Shown one piece after another: positions 33,812-43,193 of a stretch of 64,000 bases of DNA (the stretch's first letter is position 1; every line of letters begins with the position of its first letter). Source of the stretch: Actinorugispora endophytica (GTDB lineage Bacteria > Actinomycetota > Actinomycetes > Streptosporangiales > Streptosporangiaceae). The translations under genes and the position numbers were made by a program. The notes under the pieces are model-generated. The model made no database searches and was not told where the DNA came from. It was given only the letters and a program-made list of their open reading frames with translations. Location of the stretch: contig NZ_SNYN01000001.1 of NCBI RefSeq assembly GCF_004363075.1, positions 349,938 through 413,937 of the forward strand, in the 5' to 3' direction.

Positions 33812-34975
33812 TCAGTCGTCGGTGGGGGCCGGGTCGGGCATCTCGCCCTCGTCCTCCGCCGCCGCCCCGGCGCCCTCCGCGGAGTAGCGGCTCTCGATCT
33901 CGCGCAGGAGCCCCTCCAGCACCTCGTACGAGGGGGCGTTGACGACGTCCCTGGGCTGTTCGGGGACGGTGATCCCGTGCTCCAGGGCGACGTCGGTGAA
34001 CTGGCCCGGATCGGCGGTGCGGAAGCCGTTGAGCGCGGCGAGCCGCTGGAGCTCGGGGTCCTCCACGAGGAGGCGGCCGACCTCGTCGCCCTCGTCGGTG
34101 AGCGGGATCAGCGTGTGCGTGGAGGTCGTGGTGGGCGCGGGGTACAGCATCACGACGTCCTGGGGGAACGCCTCCGTGTTCACCCTGGCGCTCACGAACT
34201 GCGCCTCGTACGCCCACAGCAGGGGGGTGTGCCCCGCGCCGAGCGCGACGAACTGGTCGAAGGGCTGCTGGGAGGTCCGCGGCGGGTCCCCCTGGGCCAG
34301 GAACAGCCGGGCCGCCTCGTCCACCAGCTCCGGGTCGGCCCCGGTGATGATCTCCTCGTCGTTCAGGAGGTAGCCGACGACCGCGAGGTACATCGCGGCC
34401 GAGTTGGAGCTGCGGGGGTCCGTGGTGCGGATCAGCAGCTCGTTGCGGTTGGCGGAGCTGAACCCGCCGTCGCCCGGAAGGTCGCGCCAGCGGGTGCGCT
34501 CGGCGGCGAGCTCCAGGTAGGCGGCCATGTCGAAGACCCGGACACCGTTCTCGTCCTCGCGCACGAGCCCGCCCTCCATCAGCGACCCGACCACGGACTC
34601 GCGGGTCAGGACCACCATCGGGGAGTAGAACGGCTGGTGGTCGCGGTCCGCGCCGGCCTCGGCCTTGAGGGTCTCCGCCGAGGCGGTGCTCGACGGGAAG
34701 GCGAAGTCGCGCCCCTCCAGGTCGGCCTCGGTGGCGATGGACCGCGACCCGGCGGTCTCCACCTCCACCTCGTAGCCCAGTTCGGCGAAGCGGGCGCGCA
34801 CGTCGGGGTGGGAGAAGAACGGCTCCTTCTCCGAGCCGATGACCCCGCTGACGACGACCCGGTCGTCGACGATCCGCACGGCGACGACCACGGCGAGCGC
34901 CAGCGCGAGCACCACGGCGACCGAGCCCAGCACCATGACCAGCAGGGTGGGGGCTCTCCTGCTCCGTCCAGTCAC
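33812..34975 (-). CDS. Membrane-anchored substrate-binding-like protein
   Basis: 387 residues from a GTG start. One N-terminal transmembrane helix (about residues 10-33) is followed by an extracytoplasmic domain resembling a type 2 periplasmic binding protein (VSGVIGSEKEPFFSHPDVRARFAELGYEVEV, FAFPSSTASAETLKAE, DEAARLFLAQGD) and an acidic tail. No transporter genes are adjacent. It is followed 34 nt later by the SBP-VWA lipoprotein gene, so the two probably act together on the cell surface. Confidence 0.7.
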   Translation of the reverse strand: MTGRSRRAPTLLVMVLGSVAVVLALALAVVVAVRIVDDRVVVSGVIGSEKEPFFSHPDVRARFAELGYEVEVETAGSRSIATEADLEGRDFAFPSSTASAETLKAEAGADRDHQPFYSPMVVLTRESVVGSLMEGGLVREDENGVRVFDMAAYLELAAERTRWRDLPGDGGFSSANRNELLIRTTDPRSSNSAAMYLAVVGYLLNDEEIITGADPELVDEAARLFLAQGDPPRTSQQPFDQFVALGAGHTPLLWAYEAQFVSARVNTEAFPQDVVMLYPAPTTTSTHTLIPLTDEGDEVGRLLVEDPELQRLAALNGFRTADPGQFTDVALEHGITVPEQPRDVVNAPSYEVLEGLLREIESRYSAEGAGAAAEDEGEMPDPAPTDD

Positions 34976-35084
34976 GTCTCTCCCGGGTCAGCCGGAAAAC
35001 CCTTCATTCCGGCGATTCTGCTCCGTCCGGGCATCGCGTCCAGATCCATCACGTGTCCGGGAGGTGTCCGGGATGTGGCCGGGA

Positions 35085-36005
35085 TCAGACGGCGAAGGTG
35101 ACCGCCGGTTCCAGGATCAGCACGAGCACCCCGGTGCGCAGCGCGATGTTGAGCCAGATGTTCCGGTAGCGCGCCCACAGGTAGCCGTAGAGCAGCCCGT
35201 TGACCCCGTAGACGGCGATGGACAGGACGTAGTCGCCGTCGACGGCCAGCACGTCGGCGCGGTAGAAGTCGACGTACCGGTTGAGGGCCGCGTAGGTGGC
35301 GGCGAACAGCAGCGCCGTCAGGACGACGCCCGCGGCCTTGCCCAGGCCGGCCTCCAGCCTGGTCTGCAGCAGGGCGCGGAAGAAGACCTCCTCCGGCAGG
35401 GCGATGGTCAGCAGGACGACCGCCGCCACCAGCAGGAACTCCACGCGCAGGGGCAGCAGCGTGGCCCACTGGCGCGCGAGGAGCACCCCCAGCGCCACCG
35501 CGGCGGGGACCGCGCCCCACCAGCGCCAGTGGTCGCGCACCCGTATCGCCAGGCGCTCCATGCCGTCCCGGGCGCCGACGGAGATGAGGCCGCCCCGGTC
35601 CACCAGCAGGACGGGGACGGCGGCCAGGAAGGCCGTCCGGGCCACCGGGGTGCCCAGGACCGTCAGGGCGTCGCCGAACACGCCGAACACCCACGAGAGC
35701 ACGGCGGCTCCCAGCAGGAACCCGGCCAGGCACAGGCACAGCCGGGTGATCTCGCGGCCCACCGGGTGCCCGGCGAGGACGCGGCGCACCCGCTCGTCGA
35801 GCTCGGCCTCGCCCCGCCTGGAGGGCAGCAGCCGCAGCAGCGCGCAGCCCGCCGCGGCCGGCACCCAGGCGATCCACAGCGGGGAAGCCGTCTGCCGCAG
35901 GTCGACCCAGTCCGTCCCGCCGAACTCGGCCCCGGCGACCACGAGCACGCACACCGCGAACAGGACGGACCCCGCCCCCAGCACCCAAGCGCGCGCCTGC
36001 TCCAC
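35085..36005 (-). CDS. CPBP-family intramembrane protease-like protein
   Basis: 306 residues from GTG 36005 (GGAGGGCG just upstream). About eight hydrophobic helices; the family motif EExxxR is present as LPEEVFFRALLQ near residue 205. The later motifs, usually with His, read FAATYAALN and YGVNGLLYGYLW, with Asn in place of expected His. Catalysis may be altered, or the protein may act non-proteolytically like some CPBP members. Monocistronic. Confidence 0.78.
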   Translation of the reverse strand: MEQARAWVLGAGSVLFAVCVLVVAGAEFGGTDWVDLRQTASPLWIAWVPAAAGCALLRLLPSRRGEAELDERVRRVLAGHPVGREITRLCLCLAGFLLGAAVLSWVFGVFGDALTVLGTPVARTAFLAAVPVLLVDRGGLISVGARDGMERLAIRVRDHWRWWGAVPAAVALGVLLARQWATLLPLRVEFLLVAAVVLLTIALPEEVFFRALLQTRLEAGLGKAAGVVLTALLFAATYAALNRYVDFYRADVLAVDGDYVLSIAVYGVNGLLYGYLWARYRNIWLNIALRTGVLVLILEPAVTFAV

Positions 36006-36096
36006 CCGCCCTCCCCCGGCAACCGGAGACCCAGTCTGCCCCCGGACGTCCCGAACGCCCGGGAACACCCTCGGTATGTCGTTGTTCCCCTCGCTC

Positions 36097-36161
36097 GCGA
36101 TGATCACGAGCTTTCCGTCCCTTCAAGGTCCGGAAACGGGCGGAAAGCCCACGATCATCGC
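36097..36161. repeat. Dispersed palindromic repeat, copy 4
   Basis: Arms 36097-36120 and 36138-36161 (24 bp, about 4 mismatches), with TGATCACGAGCTTTCCG on the left. It lies between the flavodoxin gene end and the CPBP promoter. The most diverged copy. Confidence 0.7.
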
Positions 36162-36194
36162 CGGCTCCGCCCCCAGCACCTTCCGGTCACCGCG

Positions 36195-36653
36195 CTAGGC
36201 CCGCTCCGCCGCGGCCAGCGCGGACACCGCTCCCAGTTCCCAGCAGGCCTCCCGGTCCGCGCGGCCCGGTTCGCCGATGACGGTGACCGGCGGCCGGAGG
36301 CGCTCCCAGGACATCCCCCTGGCGATCGCCTCCACCGCGCGGACGGCGCCCGCGGTGTCGTTGTTGCCGTGCGCGTAGAGGCCGTAGGGCAGACCGGCCG
36401 TCTCGTTGAGGCACGGGTAGTACACGGAGTCGAAGAAGTGCTTGAGGGCGCCGGACATGTACCCGATGTTGGCGGGCGTCCCCAGGACGACGGCGTCCGC
36501 CGCGAGCACGTCCACCGCCGTGGCCGCCAGCGCCGCGCGGGTCACCACCTCCACCCCCTCCACCTCGTCGGTCCGCGCCCCCTCCAGGAGCGCCTCCAGC
36601 ATCGCCTGGGTGGACGGCGACGCGGTGTGGTGCACGATCAGCAGTCGGGCCAT
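36195..36653 (-). CDS. Flavodoxin-family protein
   Basis: 152 residues from ATG 36653. The N-terminal LLIVHHTASPSTQAMLEALLEGA is a flavodoxin-type FMN phosphate loop, followed by DAVVLGTPANIGYMSGALKHFFDSVYYP, the NADPH-dependent FMN reductase/flavodoxin motif, and YAHGNNDTAGAVRAVEAI. It is probably a small FMN-binding oxidoreductase; partner unknown. The long upstream continuation of the frame is shadow of the cob genes. Confidence 0.82.
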   Translation of the reverse strand: MARLLIVHHTASPSTQAMLEALLEGARTDEVEGVEVVTRAALAATAVDVLAADAVVLGTPANIGYMSGALKHFFDSVYYPCLNETAGLPYGLYAHGNNDTAGAVRAVEAIARGMSWERLRPPVTVIGEPGRADREACWELGAVSALAAAERA

Positions 36654-36803
36654 GACGCCAGGGTCGCACCCGACGGCCGGGAAGTCCCGCGCGGGCCGCC
36701 GCCAAGCGCCCGCCAAGCGGTTGCGAAGCGATTCGGAAGCGCGTGCTGGAAGTGTCTCCCCGGGCACCGCGCCGGGCGGTGCCGTGAAGCCGATTGGACA
36801 GGT
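36654..36803. promoter_or_regulatory. Divergent gap between flavodoxin and sapA-like genes
   Basis: 150 bp with no gene; it must contain promoters for both the leftward flavodoxin gene and the rightward secreted-protein gene. I see no clear operator. Confidence 0.35.
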
Positions 36804-37220
36804 ATGCAGAAGACGCTGAAGAAGTTCGCGGCTACGGCGATGGTGGCGGGGGCAGCCCTGGCGGGCACGACGGCGCTGGCGGCCCCGGCGTCGGCGGCCA
36901 CCTACAACGGGGCCTGCGGCAGCGGTTACACCGTCGTCAACTCGGCCGCCGTCGGCTCCCAGGGAACGGTCTTCCTCACCTACAACAGCTCCAACGGCTA
37001 CAACTGCGCGGTCACCGTCCGCAACTCCCCCGGCTCGGCCGTCCTGATGGCGGTCGCGCTGAAGAGGTCCTCCGACATCCCGGAGAACGCCAAGCAGGAC
37101 ACCGGCTACTACACCACCTACGCGGGCCCGGTCTACGTCCACGGCGAGGACGCCTGCATGGACTGGCAGGGCATCATCGGCAGCGCGAACGTGCACCGCG
37201 AGGGCACCAACTGCGGCTGA
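36804..37220 (+). CDS. Secreted spore-associated protein A homologue
   Basis: 138 residues from ATG 36804. Signal peptide: KTLKKFAATAMVAGAALAG core with cleavage near ASA-AT at residue 32. The mature protein of about 105 residues starts ATYNGACGSGYTVVNSA, has four Cys and many Tyr/Asn (TYNSSNGYNCAVTV), and closes with NVHREGTNCG. This matches the spore-associated protein A (SapA) family of actinomycetes, small disulphide-stabilised secreted proteins of unknown role. Confidence 0.82.
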   Translation: MQKTLKKFAATAMVAGAALAGTTALAAPASAATYNGACGSGYTVVNSAAVGSQGTVFLTYNSSNGYNCAVTVRNSPGSAVLMAVALKRSSDIPENAKQDTGYYTTYAGPVYVHGEDACMDWQGIIGSANVHREGTNCG

Positions 37221-37288
37221 CCCGCTCCGCCGGGCGCCCGGCTCCGGGCCTCGCGCCGTCCCGGGGTCGGGCGCCCTCCGGCACGCCG

Positions 37289-38071
37289 TCAGCGGCGGCG
37301 CAGCAGGTAGGTGTCCATGACCCAGCCCCGGGCCTCCCTTGCCCGGGCGCGGGCGGCGCGGATCGGCTCCAGGGCCTCGGACAGCCGCCCCGACACGAGC
37401 TCCTCGCCGCCGGTGCCGAGGTTGGCGCCCCACCACACGTCCCAGTCGTCCCCCGGCAGGTCCGCGCAGGCGAGGCCGCCGTCGAGCATCACCACCAGGT
37501 TGTCGGCCCCCGACGCGACATCGGCGGCGAGCCGCCGACCGGTGGTCACGGTGATCGGGCTGCCGATCCGGTTGAGCACCAGCCGGTGCCGGGCGGCGAG
37601 CACCTGGACGCTGCTGATCCCGGGGACCACCCTGTACTCCAGGTCCACCTCCCCCGAGGCGCGGACGCGCTCCACCACCCGGATGGTGCTGTCGTAGAGC
37701 CCCGGGTCGCCCCACACCAGGAGGCCGACGGTCTCGTCGGGCCCGGTCTCCCGGGCGAGGACCCGCGCGTAGGCGCGGGCGCGCGCCGCGTGCCAGTCCC
37801 GGACCTCGCCGCCGTACGCGCCGTCCGCCATGGGCGCGCGGTCCCGGGGCGGGTCGGGCACCGCGATGATCCGGTAGCCGTCGCCGGTGATGTGGCGGCG
37901 GCAGATCTCCTCCCGCAGCGCGACGAGGTCCCCGGTGCCTGTCCGCCCCGCGCCCGCCTCCTTGTCGGCGACCAGGAAGACGTCCACCTCGTTGAGGGCC
38001 CGGACCGCCTCGACGGTGAGCTGGTCCGGGTCGCCCGACCCGATGCCGACGAGCAGCAGGCGCCGCGTCAC
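37289..38071 (-). CDS. cobF: Precorrin-6A synthase (deacetylating), CobF
   Basis: 260 residues from GTG 38071, overlapping the cobN stop by 4 nt. A tetrapyrrole (SAM-dependent) methylase that methylates C1 of precorrin-5 with loss of acetate. Visible: N-terminal LLLVGIGSGDPDQLTVEAV, the CobF-typical insert ending RIIAVPDPPRDR, LLVWGDPGLYDST in the SAM-binding region, and VVPGISSVQVLAARH. Its presence identifies the aerobic cobalamin pathway. Confidence 0.93.
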   Translation of the reverse strand: MTRRLLLVGIGSGDPDQLTVEAVRALNEVDVFLVADKEAGAGRTGTGDLVALREEICRRHITGDGYRIIAVPDPPRDRAPMADGAYGGEVRDWHAARARAYARVLARETGPDETVGLLVWGDPGLYDSTIRVVERVRASGEVDLEYRVVPGISSVQVLAARHRLVLNRIGSPITVTTGRRLAADVASGADNLVVMLDGGLACADLPGDDWDVWWGANLGTGGEELVSGRLSEALEPIRAARARAREARGWVMDTYLLRRR

Positions 38072-41000
38072 GGCCGGTCCGCCCCCCGGTCCTCCAGGTC
38101 GCCCTCGACGTCCAGGTAGACCTGCCGCAGCGCGTCCATCGTCGCGGGGTCCGGCTCCGCCCAGAGCTCCCGGTCGGCGGCCTCGGTGAGCCGCTCGATG
38201 ATGCCGCGCAGCGCCCACGGGTTGGCCTCGCGCAGGAACTCCTGGTTCTCGGTGTCCAGGGCGTAGGTCCGCGCGAGCGCCTCGTACATCCAGTCGGCGA
38301 CCACGCCCGCCGTCGCGTCGTAGCCGAAGAGGTAGTCGACGGTCGCCGCGAGCTCGAACGCCCCCTTGTAGCCGTGGCGGCGCATCGCGGCGAGCCAGCG
38401 CGGGTTGACCACCCGCGCCCGGAACACGCGGGCGGTCTCCTCCCCCAGGGAGCGGGTGCGCACCTGGTCGGGGGTGGTCGAGTCGCCGATGTAGGCCTTC
38501 GGGTCGGCGCCGGTGAGGGCGCGCACGGTGGCGACCATGCCGCCGTGGTACTGGAAGTAGTCGTCGGAGTCGGCGATGTCGTGCTCGCGGGTGTCGGTGT
38601 TCTTCGCCGCCACCGCGATCCGCCGGTAGTTGGCGCGCATGTCCTCCGCGGCGGGCTCGCCGTGCAGGTCGCGGCCGTAGGCGAAGCCGCCCCACGCGGT
38701 GTAGACCTCGGCGAGGTCGGCGTCGGTGCGCCAGTCACCGGAGTCGATGAGCGGCAGGATGCCCGCGCCGTAGGAGCCCGGCCTGGAGCCGAAGACGCGC
38801 CGCGCCGCGCGGTCGGCGTCGCCGTGCTCGGCGAGGTCCCGCCGGGTGTGGGCCCGGACGTAGTTGGACTCCTCGGGCTCGTCCAGCGCGGCGACCATCC
38901 GGATCGCGTCGTCGAGCATCGCGACGACGTGCGGGAACGCGTCGCGGAAGAAGCCGGAGATGCGGACGGTGACGTCGATGCGGGGGCGGCCCAGCTCCTG
39001 GAGCGGGACGACGGTCAGCTCCCGCACGCGGCGGGACTCCTCGTCCCACTCGGGGCGCACCCCGATGAGGGCCAGCACCTCGGCGATGTCGTCGCCGGAG
39101 GTGCGCATGGCCGAGGTCCCCCACACCGACAGGCCCACCGAGCGCGGGTACTCGCCGGTGTCGGCGCGGTAGCGCTCGATCAGGGCGTCCGCGAGCGCCG
39201 CGCCCGTCTCGTAGGCCAGCCGGCTCGGGACGGCCTTGGGGTCGACGGTGTAGAAGTTCCGGCCGGTGGGGAGCACGTTGACGAGGCCGCGCAGCGGCGA
39301 CCCCGACGGCCCGGCGGGGACGTGGCCGCCGTCGAGGGCGTGCAGGACGGCGTCGAGCTCTCCGCCGGTGCCCGCCAGGCGCGGGACGACCTCCTCGGCG
39401 GCGAACCGCAGGACGCGCTCGACGTCCGGCCCGGTCTCGCCCAGCCCCTCGGCCGCGCCGCGCGCCGCCTCAGGGTCCCAGCCCGCCTTCTCCATGGCCT
39501 CGACGAGGGCGCGGGCCCTGGCCTCGACGGCGTCGACCTCGTCGAGCCGCCCGGTGTCGCCCTCCAGGCCGAGGGCGCGGCGCAGGCCCGGGACCGCGCC
39601 CGCCTTCCCGCCCCACACCTGGGAGGCGCGCAGGACCGACAGCACCAGGTTGACGCGGGCCTCGCCCTCGGGGGCCTCGCCCAGGACGTGCAGCCCGTCG
39701 CGGATCTGCGCGTCCTTGACCTCGCACAGCCACCCGTCGACGTGCAGCAGGAAGTCGTCGAACTCGGCGTCGTGCGGCCGGTCGGACAGGCCGAGGTCGT
39801 GGTCGAGCCGGGCGGCCTGGATGAGGGTCCAGATCCGCGCGCGGATGGCGGGCAGCTTCGCCGGGTCCATCGCGGCGATGTTGGCGTGCTCGTCGAGGAG
39901 CTGCTCCAGCTGGGCGATGTCGCCGTAGGACTCCGCGCGCGCCATCGGGGGGATGAGGTGGTCCACGATGGTGGCGTGCGCGCGCCGCTTGGCCTGCGCG
40001 CCCTCCCCCGGGTCGTTGACCAGGAACGGGTAGACGAGCGGCATCGAGCCGATCGCGGCGTCGGTGGCGCACGACGCGGACATCCCCGCGTTCTTGCCCG
40101 GCAGCCACTCCATGGAGCCGTGCTTGCCGAGGTGGACGACGGCGTGCGCGCCGAAGCCCCGCTCCAGCCAGCGGTAGGCGGCGAGGTAGTGGTGCGAGGG
40201 CGGCATGTCCGGGTCGTGGTAGATCGCCACCGGGTTCTCGCCGAACCCGCGCGGCGGCTGGATCATGACCACCACGTTGCCCGCCCGCAGGGTGGCCAGC
40301 ACGATGTCGCCGCCGTCGACGAAGAGCGCTCCGGGCGCCTCGCCCCAGGTCTCGGCCATCGCGCCGGTCAGCTCGGCGGGCAGGTCGGCGGTCCATTCGC
40401 GGTACCGCTCGACCGGGACGCGGACGGGGTTCCCCGACATCTGGTCGGCGGTCAGCCACTCCTCGTCCTGGCCCCCCGCCGCGATCAGCGCGTGGATGAG
40501 CGTGTTGCCCGCCTCGGTGTCGTCGTCGGCGTCCAGTCCCGGCAGCCCCTCGCCGAGGTCGTACCCGGCGTCGCGCATGGCGCGCAGCAGCCGCACCGCC
40601 GACACGGGGGTGTCCAGGCCCACGGCGTTGCCGACGCGGGAGTGCTTGGTGGGGTAGGCCGACAGCATGACCGCGATCCGGCGCTCCGCCGGGGGGATGT
40701 GCCGCAGGCGGGCGTGGGCGACGGCGATGCCCGCGACGCGCCGGCACCGCTCGGGGTCGCTGACGTAGCGGGGCAGGCCCTCGGCGTCGAACTCCTTGAA
40801 GGAGAAGGGCACGGTGATGATGCGGCCGTCGAACTCGGGGACGGCGATCTGGCTGGCGGAGTCCATGGGCGAGACGCCGTCGTCGGACCCGGCCCAGGCG
40901 TCCCGTCCCCAGGTCAGGCACAGGGCCTGGAGGACCGGGACGTCGAGCTCCGCCAGCGCCCCGACGTCCCACGCCTCGTCGTCGCCGCCCGCCCCGGCGG

Positions 41001-41691
41001 TGGCGGGCCGGGTTCCCCCCGCCGCCAGGACGGTGGTCACCAGCGCGTCGAAGGAGCCCAGTTCGGCGACGAGGTCGTCGGGCGCGCCGCGCAGCGAGGA
41101 GCAGTACACGGGGACGGCGACGGCCTCGCCGGTGGCGTCCACGGCGTCGGCCAGGTCGTGCACGAACCGGGTGTTCCCGCTGGTCTGGTGGGCGCGGTAG
41201 AAGAGGATGCCGACCTTCGGCCGGTCCGCCGCGCCGTCGGGGGCCGGGCGGTCGAGGAGCCCCCACTCGGGCGGCTCCGCCGGGGGGTCGAAGCCCTCGC
41301 CGCCCAGCAGCACCGTGTCGGAGAGGAACCCGTGCAGCGCGGCGAGGTTGGCCGGGCCGCCGTAGGCCAGGTAGCGGTGCGCCTCCGCGGCGGTGCCGAC
41401 CGGCACGGTGGAGTGCCCCATCAGCTCCGCGTCGGGGGTCTGCTCCCCGCCGAGCACCACGACCGGCGCCCCGTGGGCCAGCACCAGGTCGAGCCCCCGC
41501 TGCCAGGAGCGGGCCGAACCCAGAATGCGGACGACCACCAGGTCGGCGCCGTCCAGGAGCGCGCGCAGCGACCCCGGGCCGTCGCCTTCGGTGTCGATGC
41601 GGGAGGGGTTGCCCAGGACGTAGTCGGCGCCGCTGGCGCGGGCCGACAGCAGGTCGGTGTCGGACGTGGAGAGCAGCGCTGCGCGGGGCAT
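38068..41691 (-). CDS. cobN: Cobaltochelatase large subunit CobN
   Basis: 1207 residues from ATG 41691 (MPRAALLSTSDTDLL), the normal CobN size; frame upstream of this is the riboswitch leader. It inserts cobalt into hydrogenobyrinic acid a,c-diamide with an AAA+ partner. Recognisable segments include KVGILFYRAHQTSGNTRFV, VPFSFKEFD, MLSAYPTKHSRVGNAVGLDTP, HLGKHGSMEWLPGKNAGMS, and SVWGTSAMRTSGDDIAEVL. The likely partner is the ChlI/ChlD-type protein at 58425. Expression should be repressed by cobalamin through the upstream riboswitch. Confidence 0.95.
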   Translation of the reverse strand: MPRAALLSTSDTDLLSARASGADYVLGNPSRIDTEGDGPGSLRALLDGADLVVVRILGSARSWQRGLDLVLAHGAPVVVLGGEQTPDAELMGHSTVPVGTAAEAHRYLAYGGPANLAALHGFLSDTVLLGGEGFDPPAEPPEWGLLDRPAPDGAADRPKVGILFYRAHQTSGNTRFVHDLADAVDATGEAVAVPVYCSSLRGAPDDLVAELGSFDALVTTVLAAGGTRPATAGAGGDDEAWDVGALAELDVPVLQALCLTWGRDAWAGSDDGVSPMDSASQIAVPEFDGRIITVPFSFKEFDAEGLPRYVSDPERCRRVAGIAVAHARLRHIPPAERRIAVMLSAYPTKHSRVGNAVGLDTPVSAVRLLRAMRDAGYDLGEGLPGLDADDDTEAGNTLIHALIAAGGQDEEWLTADQMSGNPVRVPVERYREWTADLPAELTGAMAETWGEAPGALFVDGGDIVLATLRAGNVVVMIQPPRGFGENPVAIYHDPDMPPSHHYLAAYRWLERGFGAHAVVHLGKHGSMEWLPGKNAGMSASCATDAAIGSMPLVYPFLVNDPGEGAQAKRRAHATIVDHLIPPMARAESYGDIAQLEQLLDEHANIAAMDPAKLPAIRARIWTLIQAARLDHDLGLSDRPHDAEFDDFLLHVDGWLCEVKDAQIRDGLHVLGEAPEGEARVNLVLSVLRASQVWGGKAGAVPGLRRALGLEGDTGRLDEVDAVEARARALVEAMEKAGWDPEAARGAAEGLGETGPDVERVLRFAAEEVVPRLAGTGGELDAVLHALDGGHVPAGPSGSPLRGLVNVLPTGRNFYTVDPKAVPSRLAYETGAALADALIERYRADTGEYPRSVGLSVWGTSAMRTSGDDIAEVLALIGVRPEWDEESRRVRELTVVPLQELGRPRIDVTVRISGFFRDAFPHVVAMLDDAIRMVAALDEPEESNYVRAHTRRDLAEHGDADRAARRVFGSRPGSYGAGILPLIDSGDWRTDADLAEVYTAWGGFAYGRDLHGEPAAEDMRANYRRIAVAAKNTDTREHDIADSDDYFQYHGGMVATVRALTGADPKAYIGDSTTPDQVRTRSLGEETARVFRARVVNPRWLAAMRRHGYKGAFELAATVDYLFGYDATAGVVADWMYEALARTYALDTENQEFLREANPWALRGIIERLTEAADRELWAEPDPATMDALRQVYLDVEGDLEDRGADRP

Positions 41692-41796
41692 CCCGGGGCC
41701 TACCGTCGCGCTTCGGCGGACGGGACCGCGAGCGGCGGGACGGCTCGCGGCCGAACGGCGCGCGACACAGGACTGACCATGGTCGGTGTCTCCAAA

Positions 41797-41995
41797 ACCC
41801 TCGTGGACATGACACGTCGTGGCCGGTCTCCTGGCTGTCGAATCACCGCCGGCGGACCGACCTTCCCACGCTCGCGCGCAGTGGCCCCGGGGCGGGAACC
41901 CGTCCCGGAGAGGTCCGACGACTCCTCGATCACAGTGGCGAGGGCCGCGCCGGTCTCTCACCGGCTTCCCGTTCACCACGACGGACGTCACCATA
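41797..41995 (-). promoter_or_regulatory. Cobalamin riboswitch upstream of cobN
   Basis: Read on the minus strand, the leader contains GGGAAGCCGGTGAGAGACC, then CCTCGCCACTGTGA, and further down AGCCAGGAGACCGGCC. These are the conserved boxes of the AdoCbl riboswitch (GGGAAxxxGGTG, GCxACTGTxA and AGxCAGGAGACCxGCC). It ends about 100 nt before the cobN ATG. The promoter must lie close to, or within, the start of divergent cobG. Confidence 0.9.
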
Positions 41996-42011
41996 CGCAC
42001 TCGCCGACACC

Positions 42012-43193
42012 GTGTGCAAGCATGTGCCGGTGCCCGACCCACTGCCACCCGACCGCTGCCCCGGCGTGCTGCGACCCCATCTCGCGGCCGACGGCGCGCT
42101 GCTGCGGATCCGTATCCCCGGAGGCCGCGCCGCCCCTTCCACGATGGCGGCGCTCCGCCGGATGTCGTCCGAATTCGGCGACGGCGACCTCCATTTGACC
42201 TCGCGTGGAAACCTCCAGATCCGGGGGATTCCCGCGGGCTCCGACAGAAGCGTCCCCGAATCCCTGGTGAATTCCGTCGTCGAGGCCGGACTCCTGCCGT
42301 CCCCGTCCCACGAAAGGGTGCGCAACATCGTCGCCTCGCCCCTTTCCGGGGTCGTCGGCGGCCGAATGGACGTGCGGCCCGTGGTCGCCGCGCTCGACCG
42401 CGCCCTGTGCGCCGACCCGCTCCTCGCGGACCTGCCCGGGCGGTTCCTCTTCGGGATCGACGACGGCCGCTCCGACCTGGACGGACTCCCGTGCGACCTG
42501 GGCGTCCGCGCGGTCGGCGCCGCCTCGGCGCGGGTCCGGGTGGACCGCCTCCCCGGGCCGCTGGTGGAGCGGGACCGGATCGTCCCGGTCCTGACGGGCC
42601 TGGCCCGCCGCTTCCTCGGAATACGCGCGGACCTCTGGAATGTCCGCCAGCTCCCGGGAAAGGGGCGGGAACTGCTCGACGGGGAGGAATTCGACGATTC
42701 CGGAGACGGGCCCCCCGCCTCCGGAACGGAATACCGGGGGGACCGGCCCGGGGAAGTCCACGGCGTTTTCGCCGTCTCGGATTCCGAGGCCGCGGTGGCG
42801 GGTTCCGTCCCTCTCGGAATCCTCACCCCCCGGATCCAGGACGCGCTCGTCGAATCGGCCGCGCACGACTCCGGTGCGATCATCCTCACCCCGTGGCGGG
42901 GCGCCGTCGTGGCCCCGGTCCGCGCGGACCGCGCCGACCGCGTGGCGGAGTCCCTCTCCCGGGCCGGGCTGGTCGTGGACCCGGACTCCCCGTGGACCCG
43001 GATCAGCGCCTGCGCCGGCTCCCCCGGCTGCTCCAGGAGCCGCGGCGACACCCGGTCGCACGCGACGGCCCTGGCCCGGCGGCTCGCCGGGCCCGGTTCC
43101 GACCGCTCCCCCGTCCACGTCGTCGGCTGCGAGCGCGCCTGCGGCGCGCCGCGCGGCCCCCACTCCCTCGTCCTCGCCGGAGGAGCCCCGTGA
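42012..43193 (+). CDS. cobG: Precorrin-3B synthase CobG
   Basis: 393 residues from GTG 42012; GTG 42024 is an alternative. An iron-sulphur/siroheme-type monooxygenase of the nitrite/sulphite-reductase fold that makes precorrin-3B using oxygen. Two half-domains are visible, each with the ferredoxin-like part (ADGALLRIRIPGG and GVFAVSDSEAAVAGSVPLG). The 4Fe-4S ligands are in SACAGSPGCSRSRG and GCERACGAP. CobG marks the aerobic route. It is divergent from cobN and its stop overlaps cobH. Confidence 0.9.
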   Translation: MCKHVPVPDPLPPDRCPGVLRPHLAADGALLRIRIPGGRAAPSTMAALRRMSSEFGDGDLHLTSRGNLQIRGIPAGSDRSVPESLVNSVVEAGLLPSPSHERVRNIVASPLSGVVGGRMDVRPVVAALDRALCADPLLADLPGRFLFGIDDGRSDLDGLPCDLGVRAVGAASARVRVDRLPGPLVERDRIVPVLTGLARRFLGIRADLWNVRQLPGKGRELLDGEEFDDSGDGPPASGTEYRGDRPGEVHGVFAVSDSEAAVAGSVPLGILTPRIQDALVESAAHDSGAIILTPWRGAVVAPVRADRADRVAESLSRAGLVVDPDSPWTRISACAGSPGCSRSRGDTRSHATALARRLAGPGSDRSPVHVVGCERACGAPRGPHSLVLAGGAP

